From: Methanobacteriota archaeon | Lineage (GTDB): Archaea; Thermoplasmatota; E2; DHVEG-1 | Direction: 5' to 3' | Length of the DNA: 5,156 nt | Assembly: GCA_026394435.1 (NCBI GenBank) | Contig: JAPKYG010000111.1 | Location: 1 to 5,156, forward strand | In this document: piece by piece, positions 1-4,784 of the stretch | How the letters are laid out: every line of letters begins with the position of its first letter | Numbering within the stretch: position 1 is the stretch's first letter | Translations under genes and position numbers: made by a program | Notes under the pieces: model-generated | Told to the model about the DNA's origin: nothing | Database searches by the model: none | What the model saw: the letters and a program-made list of their open reading frames with translations, nothing else

Positions 1-20
1 CTCAGTAGCTTACACTTTTT
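1..20 (+). repeat. Left terminal inverted repeat of the IS
   Basis: It begins CTCAGTAGCTTACACTTTTT. The first ten bases match the reverse complement of 1433-1442 exactly, and overall 18 of 20 bases match the right end. The repeat could extend beyond the window, because position 1 is the window edge. Confidence 0.88.
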
Positions 21-88
21 CATAAATCAGTAATAAAATTGATGTTGGCTACTTCAGGGCAGGTCATATTTTTATTAAATTGATCTTT

Positions 89-123
89 TGCATCGTTTCT
101 ACGATGCAGTGAAATGTTTTTTT
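89..123 (+). terminator. Hairpin plus T-run inside the IS, plus-strand direction
   Basis: An 8-bp perfect stem (TGCATCGT at 89-96 with ACGATGCA at 101-108) closes a 4-base loop. It is followed on the plus strand by a run of seven Ts at 117-123. It would stop transcription entering the element from its left flank, antisense to the transposase. On the minus strand the same stem lies beyond the transposase stop but is followed by an A-rich stretch, so it is less convincing as the transposase's own terminator. Confidence 0.45.
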
Positions 124-210
124 GTTGAAATACCAGAGATACACTCATTGTAGATACGAGAGTACTCTCAGGGCTAGGATTGTATGAACTATTCTTCTTG
201 TTGATTGATT

Positions 211-1386
211 TTAATGTACGATGGTGGATGGTTTGATATTCCAGGTCTGGAAAACTGGTTGAAATAACTGGAGGATGAATCGTTTGAATTGTTGGAGACT
301 TTCCCGTTGGAGAGATCGGGAGATGGTTCGAAGTCCACTGAGAAACAAACCAACCATGCGTGTTTTTCCTTTCGGAGGTCTTCGGACTTCACCGTCGTGT
401 TCTTTCTGTTCGCCCTCAAGCACACAGAGGATGTAAGCGAAAGCTATCGGGATTAAGAGGGTTTCAATCCTCTTCGGGTCTGTCACCCGTGTTTTTTCCA
501 GGTCAAACGCGTTGCTTTTCCAGTCCTTATGCATATGTTCGATGTTGAATCGTTGCTCATAGGTATTATCAGCAAGAGCAGGGTTATCTAACGTTGTCGC
601 CACAACCAGTGGCTCATCGTAGTCTTCTTTCCAGGTCAACAAGACGTTCATCTTGAACGTGCTGTTCCGCGTCAACATCTGATTGTACAGAACATGACGT
701 GAGCCTTTCGTCATCTTCCGGATCAGCGAAGCTACCTTTACCTCAGGGGTGTCCTCACCGATGAGGTACATGTTGGCTTTGATGCGTAGCGTCACTGCGA
801 CATCAAACTCGTTTGCGAGCCATTCTGCGAGTTTTGGGCTGGCGAACTCTCGATCCGCGACCACGTGGATATGAATCGTCTTGTCAGAAAGCCAGTTCAT
901 CTGCTGTAGCACAATGATAACAGGAAATAACACCTGTCTCCATTGTTCTAAGGAACTGTTTCCTTTCTTTCCAAACACCATCCAATGGAGGGGAAGAGCA
1001 CGACCTTTGTAGCTCACCGCTACTGATAAGATGTTGATGTGCTGTCGTCGTTTCTCCCAATTTGTCCGATCCACGATCAGTATGATCTCAGGGAGTTTTT
1101 CCAGAAACGGACGCATCAAATAGATTAATGGTTCAACAGTAAGCGAGGGCGATATCCTGGGGTTTGATAAAAAACGGCGAATACGTTGAATCGGTGTCAA
1201 GATCTTGGTTTGATTATCGCAGAGGTATTCACCTAGTTTTGAGAGATGTGCTTTGTTGTTTTCCAGGAGACAGACAATCAATTCCACCAGTGTGTTTTTT
1301 ATTGGTTTTGACAGGTTTATGTTGAGTGCTGTGAATAAGTTTAAAATAGTCGCTTCCAGATATGTGTGTGTTTGGTGCATCCCCAT
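211..1386 (-). CDS. IS4-family DDE transposase (YREK signature)
   Basis: This 391-residue protein should cut and join the ends of the surrounding element. The RNase H-like catalytic residues are visible. The first Asp is D106 in LIVDRTNW, the second is D178 in VVADREF, and the Glu is E283. The family signature Y-x2-R-x3-E-x6-K is exact, with Y276, R279, E283 and K290 in YEQRFNIEHMHKDWK. The long beta-strand-rich insertion between the second Asp and the Glu is typical of IS4. The N-terminal 100 residues are helical and probably bind the terminal repeats; the C-terminal tail is basic. The frame has no interruption and the length is normal. The start may be the ATG at 1386 or the third codon ATG at 1380; upstream Shine-Dalgarno complementarity is weak (GGGATGA). 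Assignment to IS4 is firm; the subgroup is not determined. Confidence 0.93.
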   Translation of the reverse strand: MGMHQTHTYLEATILNLFTALNINLSKPIKNTLVELIVCLLENNKAHLSKLGEYLCDNQTKILTPIQRIRRFLSNPRISPSLTVEPLIYLMRPFLEKLPEIILIVDRTNWEKRRQHINILSVAVSYKGRALPLHWMVFGKKGNSSLEQWRQVLFPVIIVLQQMNWLSDKTIHIHVVADREFASPKLAEWLANEFDVAVTLRIKANMYLIGEDTPEVKVASLIRKMTKGSRHVLYNQMLTRNSTFKMNVLLTWKEDYDEPLVVATTLDNPALADNTYEQRFNIEHMHKDWKSNAFDLEKTRVTDPKRIETLLIPIAFAYILCVLEGEQKEHDGEVRRPPKGKTRMVGLFLSGLRTISRSLQRESLQQFKRFILQLFQPVFQTWNIKPSTIVH

Positions 1387-1418
1387 TGATTTTCATCCCA
1401 AGATTGTCAACGGGGGTG

Positions 1419-1430
1419 CACTAAAAAATG
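1419..1430 (-). promoter_or_regulatory. Candidate box A promoter of the transposase
   Basis: On the minus strand CATTTTTTAGTG overlaps the inner edge of the right inverted repeat. A start of transcription about 25 bases on would fall near 1399, leaving a leader of roughly 13 bases before the ATG at 1386. This is a position-and-composition match only. Confidence 0.35.
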
Positions 1431-1442
1431 TTAGCTACTGAG
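1423..1442 (-). repeat. Right terminal inverted repeat of the IS
   Basis: Read on the minus strand it is CTCAGTAGCTAACATTTTTT, differing from the left end at positions 11 and 15 only. It lies about 36 bases upstream of the transposase start, so its inner T-rich part may also supply the promoter. Confidence 0.88.
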
Positions 1443-1632
1443 AATACTATAATCGCTGGTTCGATGTCCATCTCATATAATAAATACTTTTATTTACTTG
1501 ATAATGATTACGATATATCTGAGTATAATTTTGACTGTTTTTCTTCCATAACTGAAAAATAAACAATAACTCAGGTTTTAGTTTAATGCAATAAATATCT
1601 ATCTATTGAGATTTTGTCTGGGAGGTTTGGCA
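1443..1632. other. Spacer between the IS and the membrane protein gene
   Basis: This is 190 bases of AT-rich DNA with no convincing coding frame. TTTAGTTTAATG near 1577-1588 could be a box A that would start a transcript around 1608, giving a leader of about 25 bases with a good ribosome binding site. A short TATC tandem (TATCTATCTAT) lies near 1596-1606. One side of the IS4 target duplication should lie just after 1442, but it cannot be confirmed without the left flank. Confidence 0.4.
1621..1626 (+). promoter_or_regulatory. Ribosome binding site deciding the GTG start at 1633
   Basis: GGAGGT is followed by six bases and then GTG at 1633. This spacing favours GTG 1633 over the TTG at 1606, which has no such site upstream and would put the ribosome binding site inside the gene. 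Confidence 0.75.
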
Positions 1633-2085
1633 GTGAAGAACCTAAAAAAGAGAGCTTATATCATCGTAAATGAACACGCGGTACTTGGGTTACCGATGCG
1701 TTTGACCATCTCCCTGGTTATTGGAACTGTTGCCCTCATCGCAATCCTTTCCTATATAACGAACCCATGTTTATTTCCTGAGAGAATAATCGTCTCCTTG
1801 ACACCGATAGTAACAACCCTACCGGGAAGCGAGCCAGAAAATGTCACATTCACCGTGTATGTAAATGAGACCGACGGTCATCCTCTCAGCGGTGCATCCG
1901 TTATAATCAAAGGATTAGGGGGAGCTGGCTCTGGTTTCTCTGATCATAACGGTAAAGTTCTTGTCCAAATCCAGGTTCAACTGGAGAGCGGAGTCTACGA
2001 GGGATACCTTGACATCTCTGTGAAAGCAGCATGCCATGAGCCATTTGAACACCAAGATATGATAAAAGTCGTAAAAACGAGTTGA
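1633..2085 (+). CDS. Membrane-anchored extracellular Ig-like protein with archaeal GLPxRL N-terminus
   Basis: The product is 150 residues from the GTG preceded by GGAGGT. Residues 1-21 are basic then polar and end in NEHAVLGLPMRL, leading into a hydrophobic segment at about 22-43 (TISLVIGTVALIAILSYI). This layout resembles small archaeal surface proteins with a pilin-like or class III-like N-terminus, though no clear processing site is visible. Residues about 53-135 form a predicted beta-sandwich: TFTVYVNETDGHPLSGASV, then GFSDHNGKV, recalling the bacterial Ig-like 1 and carboxypeptidase-regulatory folds. Two cysteines (C46 and C134) could form a disulfide outside the cell. The likely role is surface attachment or assembly; no enzymatic motif is seen. 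The neighbours do not suggest an operon, as the next gene has its own promoter. Confidence 0.75.
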   Translation: MKNLKKRAYIIVNEHAVLGLPMRLTISLVIGTVALIAILSYITNPCLFPERIIVSLTPIVTTLPGSEPENVTFTVYVNETDGHPLSGASVIIKGLGGAGSGFSDHNGKVLVQIQVQLESGVYEGYLDISVKAACHEPFEHQDMIKVVKTS

Positions 2086-2140
2086 TAATCGACGGTTTTC
2101 TCGTGGATTTTCAAGCGAAAGACCAGTATTTATAGGAATA

Positions 2141-2148
2141 TTTATATA
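2141..2148 (+). promoter_or_regulatory. Box A promoter of the zinc-ribbon gene (leaderless)
   Basis: TTTATATA is a near-ideal archaeal TATA element. Its centre lies about 25 bases before the A of the ATG at 2169, so transcription should begin at or next to the start codon, giving a leaderless message. No Shine-Dalgarno sequence precedes the ATG, which agrees. Confidence 0.65.
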
Positions 2149-2168
2149 TTATGTATCCCTAATATATA

Positions 2169-2324
2169 ATGGGGGCATTGTTTTTGAGTTACTGTAAAGT
2201 ATGTAAAAAAGAAACGAAACAAATTCCCATACGCAAAATCGACTCCCTCATCATCGTGGAAGAATACTGTCCATATTGTGACGAGTCAATCCTGCGGTAT
2301 GAGAAAATACTAACAATCGAATAA
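2169..2324 (+). CDS. 51-residue zinc-ribbon protein, probably from a leaderless mRNA
   Basis: The translation starts MGALFLSYCKVCKKETKQ and ends RYEKILTIE. Two CxxC knuckles, C9-x2-C12 and C34-x2-C37, are 21 residues apart. The segment between them reads IPIRKIDSLIIVEEY, which suits the beta-hairpin of a zinc ribbon binding one Zn2+ through four cysteines. Such miniproteins often bind nucleic acid or serve in larger complexes, but nothing here fixes a partner. An in-frame TTG at 2184 would give a shorter form beginning SYCK, but the promoter spacing favours the ATG. It is separated by 114 bases from the next gene and followed by a probable terminator. I do not recognise a named family. Confidence 0.75.
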   Translation: MGALFLSYCKVCKKETKQIPIRKIDSLIIVEEYCPYCDESILRYEKILTIE

Positions 2325-2327
2325 TGC

Positions 2328-2379
2328 CTCTCTCGCTCAACAACCAAAGAGAGTCCAGACAAAGAGATAGGTTTTTTTA
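2328..2379 (+). terminator. Hairpin and T-run after the zinc-ribbon gene
   Basis: CTCTCT at 2328-2333 pairs with AGAGAG at 2348-2353 around a 14-base loop, and a T-run follows at 2372-2379. The stem is short and the run lies about 18 bases beyond it, so termination may rest mainly on the T-tract, as is usual in archaea. Confidence 0.4.
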
Positions 2380-2382
2380 TAC
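2374..2382 (+). promoter_or_regulatory. Candidate box A of the charged-protein gene
   Basis: TTTTTATAC overlaps the T-run that probably ends the upstream transcript. A start about 25 bases downstream would fall near 2403-2405, leaving a leader of about 35 bases that contains GGTGAGGGG (2419-2427). An alternative element, TCTTTTAATA from 2393, would give a shorter leader. Confidence 0.4.
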
Positions 2383-2438
2383 AAATCCGTTATCTTTTAA
2401 TAAACACAAATAAAAAATGGTGAGGGGCGAACAGAAAA

Positions 2439-3119
2439 GTGGACAACCAAAAAAAAGAGTCTCCAGAGATAAAAACACATGAAGAGATAATGGTATTATT
2501 CAAATCACTCGAATCAATGGAGGAGAAAGTAAAAAACCCTGAATTATACGTAGAAGAATTATTCGAATCAGAGGAAATCCTGCAAGAAGTAGAACGCCCA
2601 ACTCAGATACCCACAGAAGTCGTCGAAGAACCGCAGCGGATAGAACCTGTTGGAGAAATATATCCAAGCAAGAAAGAGAGACGAAAACGATCGTCCTTGT
2701 TCATACATGAGCGGAAAGAGCAACCAGCGGAGAGAAAAATCAATCAGTTTTCTTTTTGGAGAAAGGAAAAAATCAATGAACTAGAACCTGATGCAGCAAC
2801 CGAGGTTCCGCAGCAATTAAAGGACGTCAACCCCCCCCGGAGCACATTCATCCTGCAATTTGATGGGAATGGCAACCTTGTTGGATTGCCTGTTAAAAAA
2901 CTAAAGCTGGAAACAGAGAAAAAAGGTTGGTTTTTCTTCAGAAGGAAAGGTCAGGCAAAAACAGCAGAACAATCAGAAGAAGAACCAGCCAAGGGCATTA
3001 AAGGGAAGCTCAACCGCGTGGTTTCCAAACTCCGACGGAAAAAATCCTTAGAAGGAGAATCCGGTAGTGGGATCGGTGGTAAAATCAAAGGTATTTTCAG
3101 GAGAAAATCGAAAGAATAA
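2439..3119 (+). CDS. 226-residue highly charged, mostly disordered protein of unknown function
   Basis: I do not recognise this protein. It starts at GTG, about 11 bases after a purine-rich GGTGAGGGG; the ATG at 2417 is out of frame. Charge is strongly segregated. Residues 1-70 are acidic and helix-prone (VLFKSLESMEEKVKNP, then a Glu-rich stretch), whereas 77-111 and 161-226 are very basic. One short ordered-looking patch, about 136-157, reads TFILQFDGNGNLVGLPVKKL and may be a beta-hairpin. Basic-aromatic modules recur: FSFWRKEK at 104-111, GWFFFRRK at 163-170, GIKGKLNRVVSKLRRKKS at 186-203 and GIGGKIKGIFRRKS at 211-224. The last two look like a diverged duplication. There is no signal peptide or membrane segment. 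Binding to membrane surfaces or nucleic acid through the basic-aromatic modules is possible, but inferred. An eight-C run at 2831-2838 lies inside the gene. Confidence 0.75.
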   Translation: MDNQKKESPEIKTHEEIMVLFKSLESMEEKVKNPELYVEELFESEEILQEVERPTQIPTEVVEEPQRIEPVGEIYPSKKERRKRSSLFIHERKEQPAERKINQFSFWRKEKINELEPDAATEVPQQLKDVNPPRSTFILQFDGNGNLVGLPVKKLKLETEKKGWFFFRRKGQAKTAEQSEEEPAKGIKGKLNRVVSKLRRKKSLEGESGSGIGGKIKGIFRRKSKE

Positions 3120-3140
3120 AACAAAGAATTGGATGTCGTG

Positions 3141-3548
3141 TTATTTCAGCCAGAAGAGTATTTTTTTCTCATCGATGTTACTGATTGCACCGTCAACTTT
3201 TCCTTCTCGGGCAAGCCATCCGACCGCGGTGAAAACGTCATGTTCAACGATGCGGGACAATCGTGAGAGAGACAGTAAATCGACTTCGCCCCAAATTTCT
3301 AACGTCTGCCATATTTTTCCTGCGTCTTTTCCAATGAATGGCCCAAGATTTGTCTCACCAAGCATATACGTGTTATTTTCTTTCCTTATCTTGTTTTCTC
3401 GGGCGAGCCAGCCGATTGCAGTATAAAGTTGCGGTTCAGTAAGATGTGTTAGAGACAGAAGTTCCGATTCGGAGAGAGACCCACGATTATGGAGTATTTG
3501 CCAGATGGTACCTGCCTGGTCACCGAACAAAGACACAATTTCACTCAT
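3141..3548 (-). CDS. Tandem winged-helix protein (two DUF2582-like domains)
   Basis: The 135-residue product (from the ATG at 3548) contains two copies of a small winged-helix domain of the DUF2582 type. Domain 1 spans about residues 9-65, with AGTIWQIL, a helix-turn-helix and the wing motif AIGWLARENKI at 44-54. Domain 2 spans about 73-135, with AGKIWQTL and AVGWLAREGKV at 108-118. Proteins of this family are small DNA-binding-fold proteins of unresolved function; here, transcriptional regulation is an inference. The frame also opens at GTG 3557, but the ATG is preferred because GAGTGAGAG lies just before it. The gene is convergent with the charged-protein gene (21-base gap) and divergent from the carbonic anhydrase-like gene. 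A paralogue starts beyond the right edge of the window. Confidence 0.9.
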   Translation of the reverse strand: MSEIVSLFGDQAGTIWQILHNRGSLSESELLSLTHLTEPQLYTAIGWLARENKIRKENNTYMLGETNLGPFIGKDAGKIWQTLEIWGEVDLLSLSRLSRIVEHDVFTAVGWLAREGKVDGAISNIDEKKILFWLK

Positions 3549-3582
3549 AACTCTCACTCTAAAAAGAAAGCATACTTTTGGT

Positions 3583-3592
3583 GATTAAATAT
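3583..3592 (-). promoter_or_regulatory. Candidate box A of the winged-helix gene
   Basis: On the minus strand ATATTTAATC lies about 40 bases before the ATG at 3548. Transcription would begin near 3561, leaving a leader of about 12 bases with GAGTGAGAG. The motif TATGCTTTC follows within this promoter. Confidence 0.45.
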
Positions 3593-3641
3593 GTTGATAT
3601 GTTGCGATTTGAATGAAATAAAAGGTTTCTGTGTGCGAAAA

Positions 3642-3650
3642 ACTATAAGA
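3642..3650 (+). promoter_or_regulatory. Candidate box A of the carbonic anhydrase-like gene
   Basis: ACTATAAGA, preceded by an A-rich GCGAAAA that could serve as a BRE, is centred about 42 bases before the ATG. Transcription would begin near 3671, giving a leader of about 17 bases that starts with GAGGAG, a usable ribosome binding site. Confidence 0.5.
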
Positions 3651-3687
3651 TATGCTTCCTCGTTAACGGAGAGGAGATTGTGCTTTT

Positions 3688-4206
3688 ATGCCGAAAATCC
3701 ACAAGTCAAGTTTCATTGCACCAAACGCGGTCATCATCGGCAACGTGACTATTGGTGAGAACTGTGGTGTCTTTCCAAATGCGGTGATTCGCGGTGATGA
3801 AAACTCCATTGTGATTGGAGATGGGTCTAACATTCAAGACTGCTGCGTCATTCACACGGATGCTGAGCATCAGGTGAAAATAGGTAAAAACGTAACGATA
3901 GGTCATGCTGCAATGATCCATGGCGCAACCATTTTAGATGATTGTCTCATTGGTATTCATGCAACAGTGCTGAATGGTGCAAGGATTAGTTCTGGTTCGA
4001 TTATTGGGGCCTGTGCACTCGTCACAGAGAATATGGTTGTTCCTGAGCACAGCCTGATTCTTGGCGTTCCTGGAAAGATCATAAAACAGGATCCACAGTT
4101 TGTTAACATGATCAGAAAGAACGCGGAGATTTATCAGAAACTTTCTCAGAAACATAAACAAGGGATATACTCGATCTTTACATCAAAAGAAGAGAAGTCC
4201 CTGTAG
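3688..4206 (+). CDS. Gamma-class carbonic anhydrase-like left-handed beta-helix protein
   Basis: The 172-residue product has hexapeptide repeats throughout residues 9-125 (for example VIIGNVTIG and VKIGKNVTIG), forming a left-handed beta-helix, followed by a C-terminal helix from about 135. Gamma-class enzymes are trimers that bind metal between subunits through three histidines and hydrate CO2. The expected histidines are H56 in VIHTD, and H73 and H78 in GHAAMIHG. The conserved R35-G-D37 and N48-x-Q50 are also present. The acidic proton-shuttle loop of the archetypal Cam enzyme is absent, so it resembles the shorter CamH, YrdA and PaaY group, whose members vary in activity. LIGIHATVLNGA departs from the commoner GMGA turn. 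The product is cytoplasmic, as no signal peptide is seen. The fold and metal site are secure; carbonic anhydrase activity is likely but unproven. Confidence 0.88.
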   Translation: MPKIHKSSFIAPNAVIIGNVTIGENCGVFPNAVIRGDENSIVIGDGSNIQDCCVIHTDAEHQVKIGKNVTIGHAAMIHGATILDDCLIGIHATVLNGARISSGSIIGACALVTENMVVPEHSLILGVPGKIIKQDPQFVNMIRKNAEIYQKLSQKHKQGIYSIFTSKEEKSL

Positions 4207-4218
4207 AGAGGACCATTT

Positions 4219-4413
4219 TTACAGTTTTTTCACATCAACCGCTTTGGGTCCTTTCTCTGTAGTACCTACCTGGTACTCCACGACCTCACCCGGTGTGAGG
4301 AAGATGTCGAAAAACGGGATAGCGGTTTTATGGACAAAGATGGTGTGTCCATCATCGCCTCGGATAAAACCATATCCTTTTCGGATATTATAAAATTTAA
4401 CAATTCCTTTCAT
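4219..4413 (-). CDS. Cold-shock domain protein (CspA-type)
   Basis: The 64-residue product is a single OB-fold cold-shock domain of standard length. RNP1 is KGYGFI at 12-17 and RNP2 is TIFVH at 24-28, the two aromatic-rich strands that bind single-stranded RNA or DNA. It opens MKGIVKFYN where most family members have KWFN, so the usual Trp is Phe-Tyr here. The end, EKGPKAVDVKKL, fits the family well. Such proteins act as RNA chaperones in the cytoplasm. The start is fixed by a complete Shine-Dalgarno sequence seven bases upstream. It converges on the carbonic anhydrase-like gene (12-base gap) and follows the Cys-rich gene on the same strand by 67 bases. Cold-shock domains are patchy in archaea, so transfer from bacteria somewhere in the family's past is plausible but cannot be judged here. 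Confidence 0.93.
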   Translation of the reverse strand: MKGIVKFYNIRKGYGFIRGDDGHTIFVHKTAIPFFDIFLTPGEVVEYQVGTTEKGPKAVDVKKL

Positions 4414-4420
4414 AGTATGT

Positions 4421-4428
4421 TCACCTCC
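4421..4428 (-). promoter_or_regulatory. Full-length Shine-Dalgarno site of the cold-shock gene
   Basis: On the minus strand GGAGGTGA lies seven bases before the ATG. It matches the complement of the conserved 16S rRNA 3' end over all eight bases and is the strongest ribosome binding site in the window, suggesting high translation. Confidence 0.85.
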
Positions 4429-4440
4429 TGTAGTTTGTAA

Positions 4441-4488
4441 TGTTTAAAAAGAAAAAAAGATCACTCTGTCTCGCTATTTATTAAAAAG
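4441..4488 (-). promoter_or_regulatory. T-tract terminator and candidate promoter between the Cys-rich and cold-shock genes
   Basis: On the minus strand, CTTTTTAATAAATAG (4488-4474) overlaps the stop codon of the upstream gene and could be a box A giving a start near 4457. A run of seven Ts at 4458-4452 followed by CTTTTTAAAC may end the upstream transcript, or the latter may itself be a box A starting transcription close to the ribosome binding site. No good hairpin is seen, so the functions cannot be separated from sequence alone. Confidence 0.35.
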
Positions 4489-4675
4489 AATGTTTACAAT
4501 TCTTACAATTTTTTTGTGTGTCTGATCCTGTTTTTACTGCATATTGTGGACAGACTTCATGTTCGTACACCGGACGTTGCAGGACGTCACATCTGATTAC
4601 TATCTTTTGAAATGATTCTTGATTTTTTCTTCTTCGTTGATTATTTGATCTTGGATTCATAGGTATTGGCTCCAT
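4481..4675 (-). CDS. 64-residue Cys-rich, probable zinc-binding protein
   Basis: The N-terminal 25 residues are basic and probably disordered (PRSNNQRRRKNQ). The C-terminal half is Cys-rich: C29 in IRCDVL, C42 in HEVCPQY, and C57-x2-C60 in KNCKNCKHSF, ending the protein. Four cysteines, with nearby histidines H39 and H62, could hold one zinc ion. The overall impression is of a conserved archaeal miniprotein, but I cannot name a family. The start is uncertain: ATG at 4675 gives 64 residues, whereas ATG at 4660 gives 59 and has GGAG nine bases upstream. A strong TATA element on this strand lies at 4785-4793, which would give a leader of about 88 bases. A role in nucleic acid binding would fit the basic tail but is only inferred. 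Confidence 0.7.
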   Translation of the reverse strand: MEPIPMNPRSNNQRRRKNQESFQKIVIRCDVLQRPVYEHEVCPQYAVKTGSDTQKNCKNCKHSF

Positions 4676-4784
4676 AACAAGAGCATGTTTGTAAAGAAAA
4701 AAACAATAACTTTCAAAAATCCGAAATTGTTGGAAAGTGAAATATTATTTTCTCTTCTTTCGAAGAACCAGTAGTGACCAGTCT

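Larger units (their letters stand above)
1..1442 (-). mobile_element. IS4-family insertion sequence, apparently complete
   Basis: The element is bounded by terminal inverted repeats at 1-20 and 1423-1442 that agree at 18 of 20 positions. It contains one intact transposase gene reading leftward. A length of about 1.44 kb with a single DDE transposase bearing a YREK signature is normal for the IS4 family. The window begins on the first base of the left repeat, so the left flank and the target-site duplication cannot be seen; the right flank starts at 1443 with aatactataa. About 190 bases after the transposase stop (1-210) hold no gene, only a hairpin and a 12-base palindrome. With an intact frame and well-matched ends, the copy could be recent or still active, but this is inferred. 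Confidence 0.9.
3566..3659. promoter_or_regulatory. Paired TATGCTT(T/C)C motif in the divergent promoters
   Basis: TATGCTTCC at 3651-3659 and TATGCTTTC on the minus strand of 3566-3574 match at eight of nine positions as an inverted pair. Each lies just downstream of the box A of its own gene and before or at the predicted transcription start, where a bound repressor would block initiation. The winged-helix protein encoded alongside is an obvious candidate binder, but this is inferred from position alone. The adjoining CGTTAACG at 3661-3668 is an additional 8-base palindrome. Confidence 0.35.

Noticed and set aside
189..548. Short open frames overlapping the transposase on either strand (189-425 minus and 360-548 plus)
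   Set aside because: They are other-frame readings of the transposase gene, with no domain, start context or conserved motif.
1405..1410. TTGACA on the minus strand, like a bacterial -35 element, before the transposase
   Set aside because: No -10 element follows at a proper distance, and the rest of the window uses archaeal-type promoters.
1253..1441. Plus-strand open frame across the transposase start and right inverted repeat
   Set aside because: It is antisense to the transposase, has low-complexity content and runs into the terminal repeat.
1606..1632. TTG start extending the Ig-like protein by nine residues
   Set aside because: The extension would contain the GGAGGT site, which lies at ideal distance from GTG 1633.
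2417..2482. ATG just upstream of the charged-protein gene
   Set aside because: It is out of frame with the long protein and stops after about 21 codons.
3067..3426. Plus-strand open frame overlapping the end of the charged-protein gene and the winged-helix gene
   Set aside because: It is mainly the antisense of the well-supported winged-helix gene and shows no protein-like pattern of its own.
3655..3677. Possible hairpin hiding the ribosome binding site of the carbonic anhydrase-like gene (TTCCTC with GAGGAG)
   Set aside because: The predicted transcription start near 3671 lies inside the right arm, so the left arm would probably not be in the mRNA.
3706..4161. Two minus-strand open frames opposite the carbonic anhydrase-like gene
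   Set aside because: They are shadows of a clear hexapeptide-repeat protein on the plus strand and have no ribosome binding site or recognisable motif.
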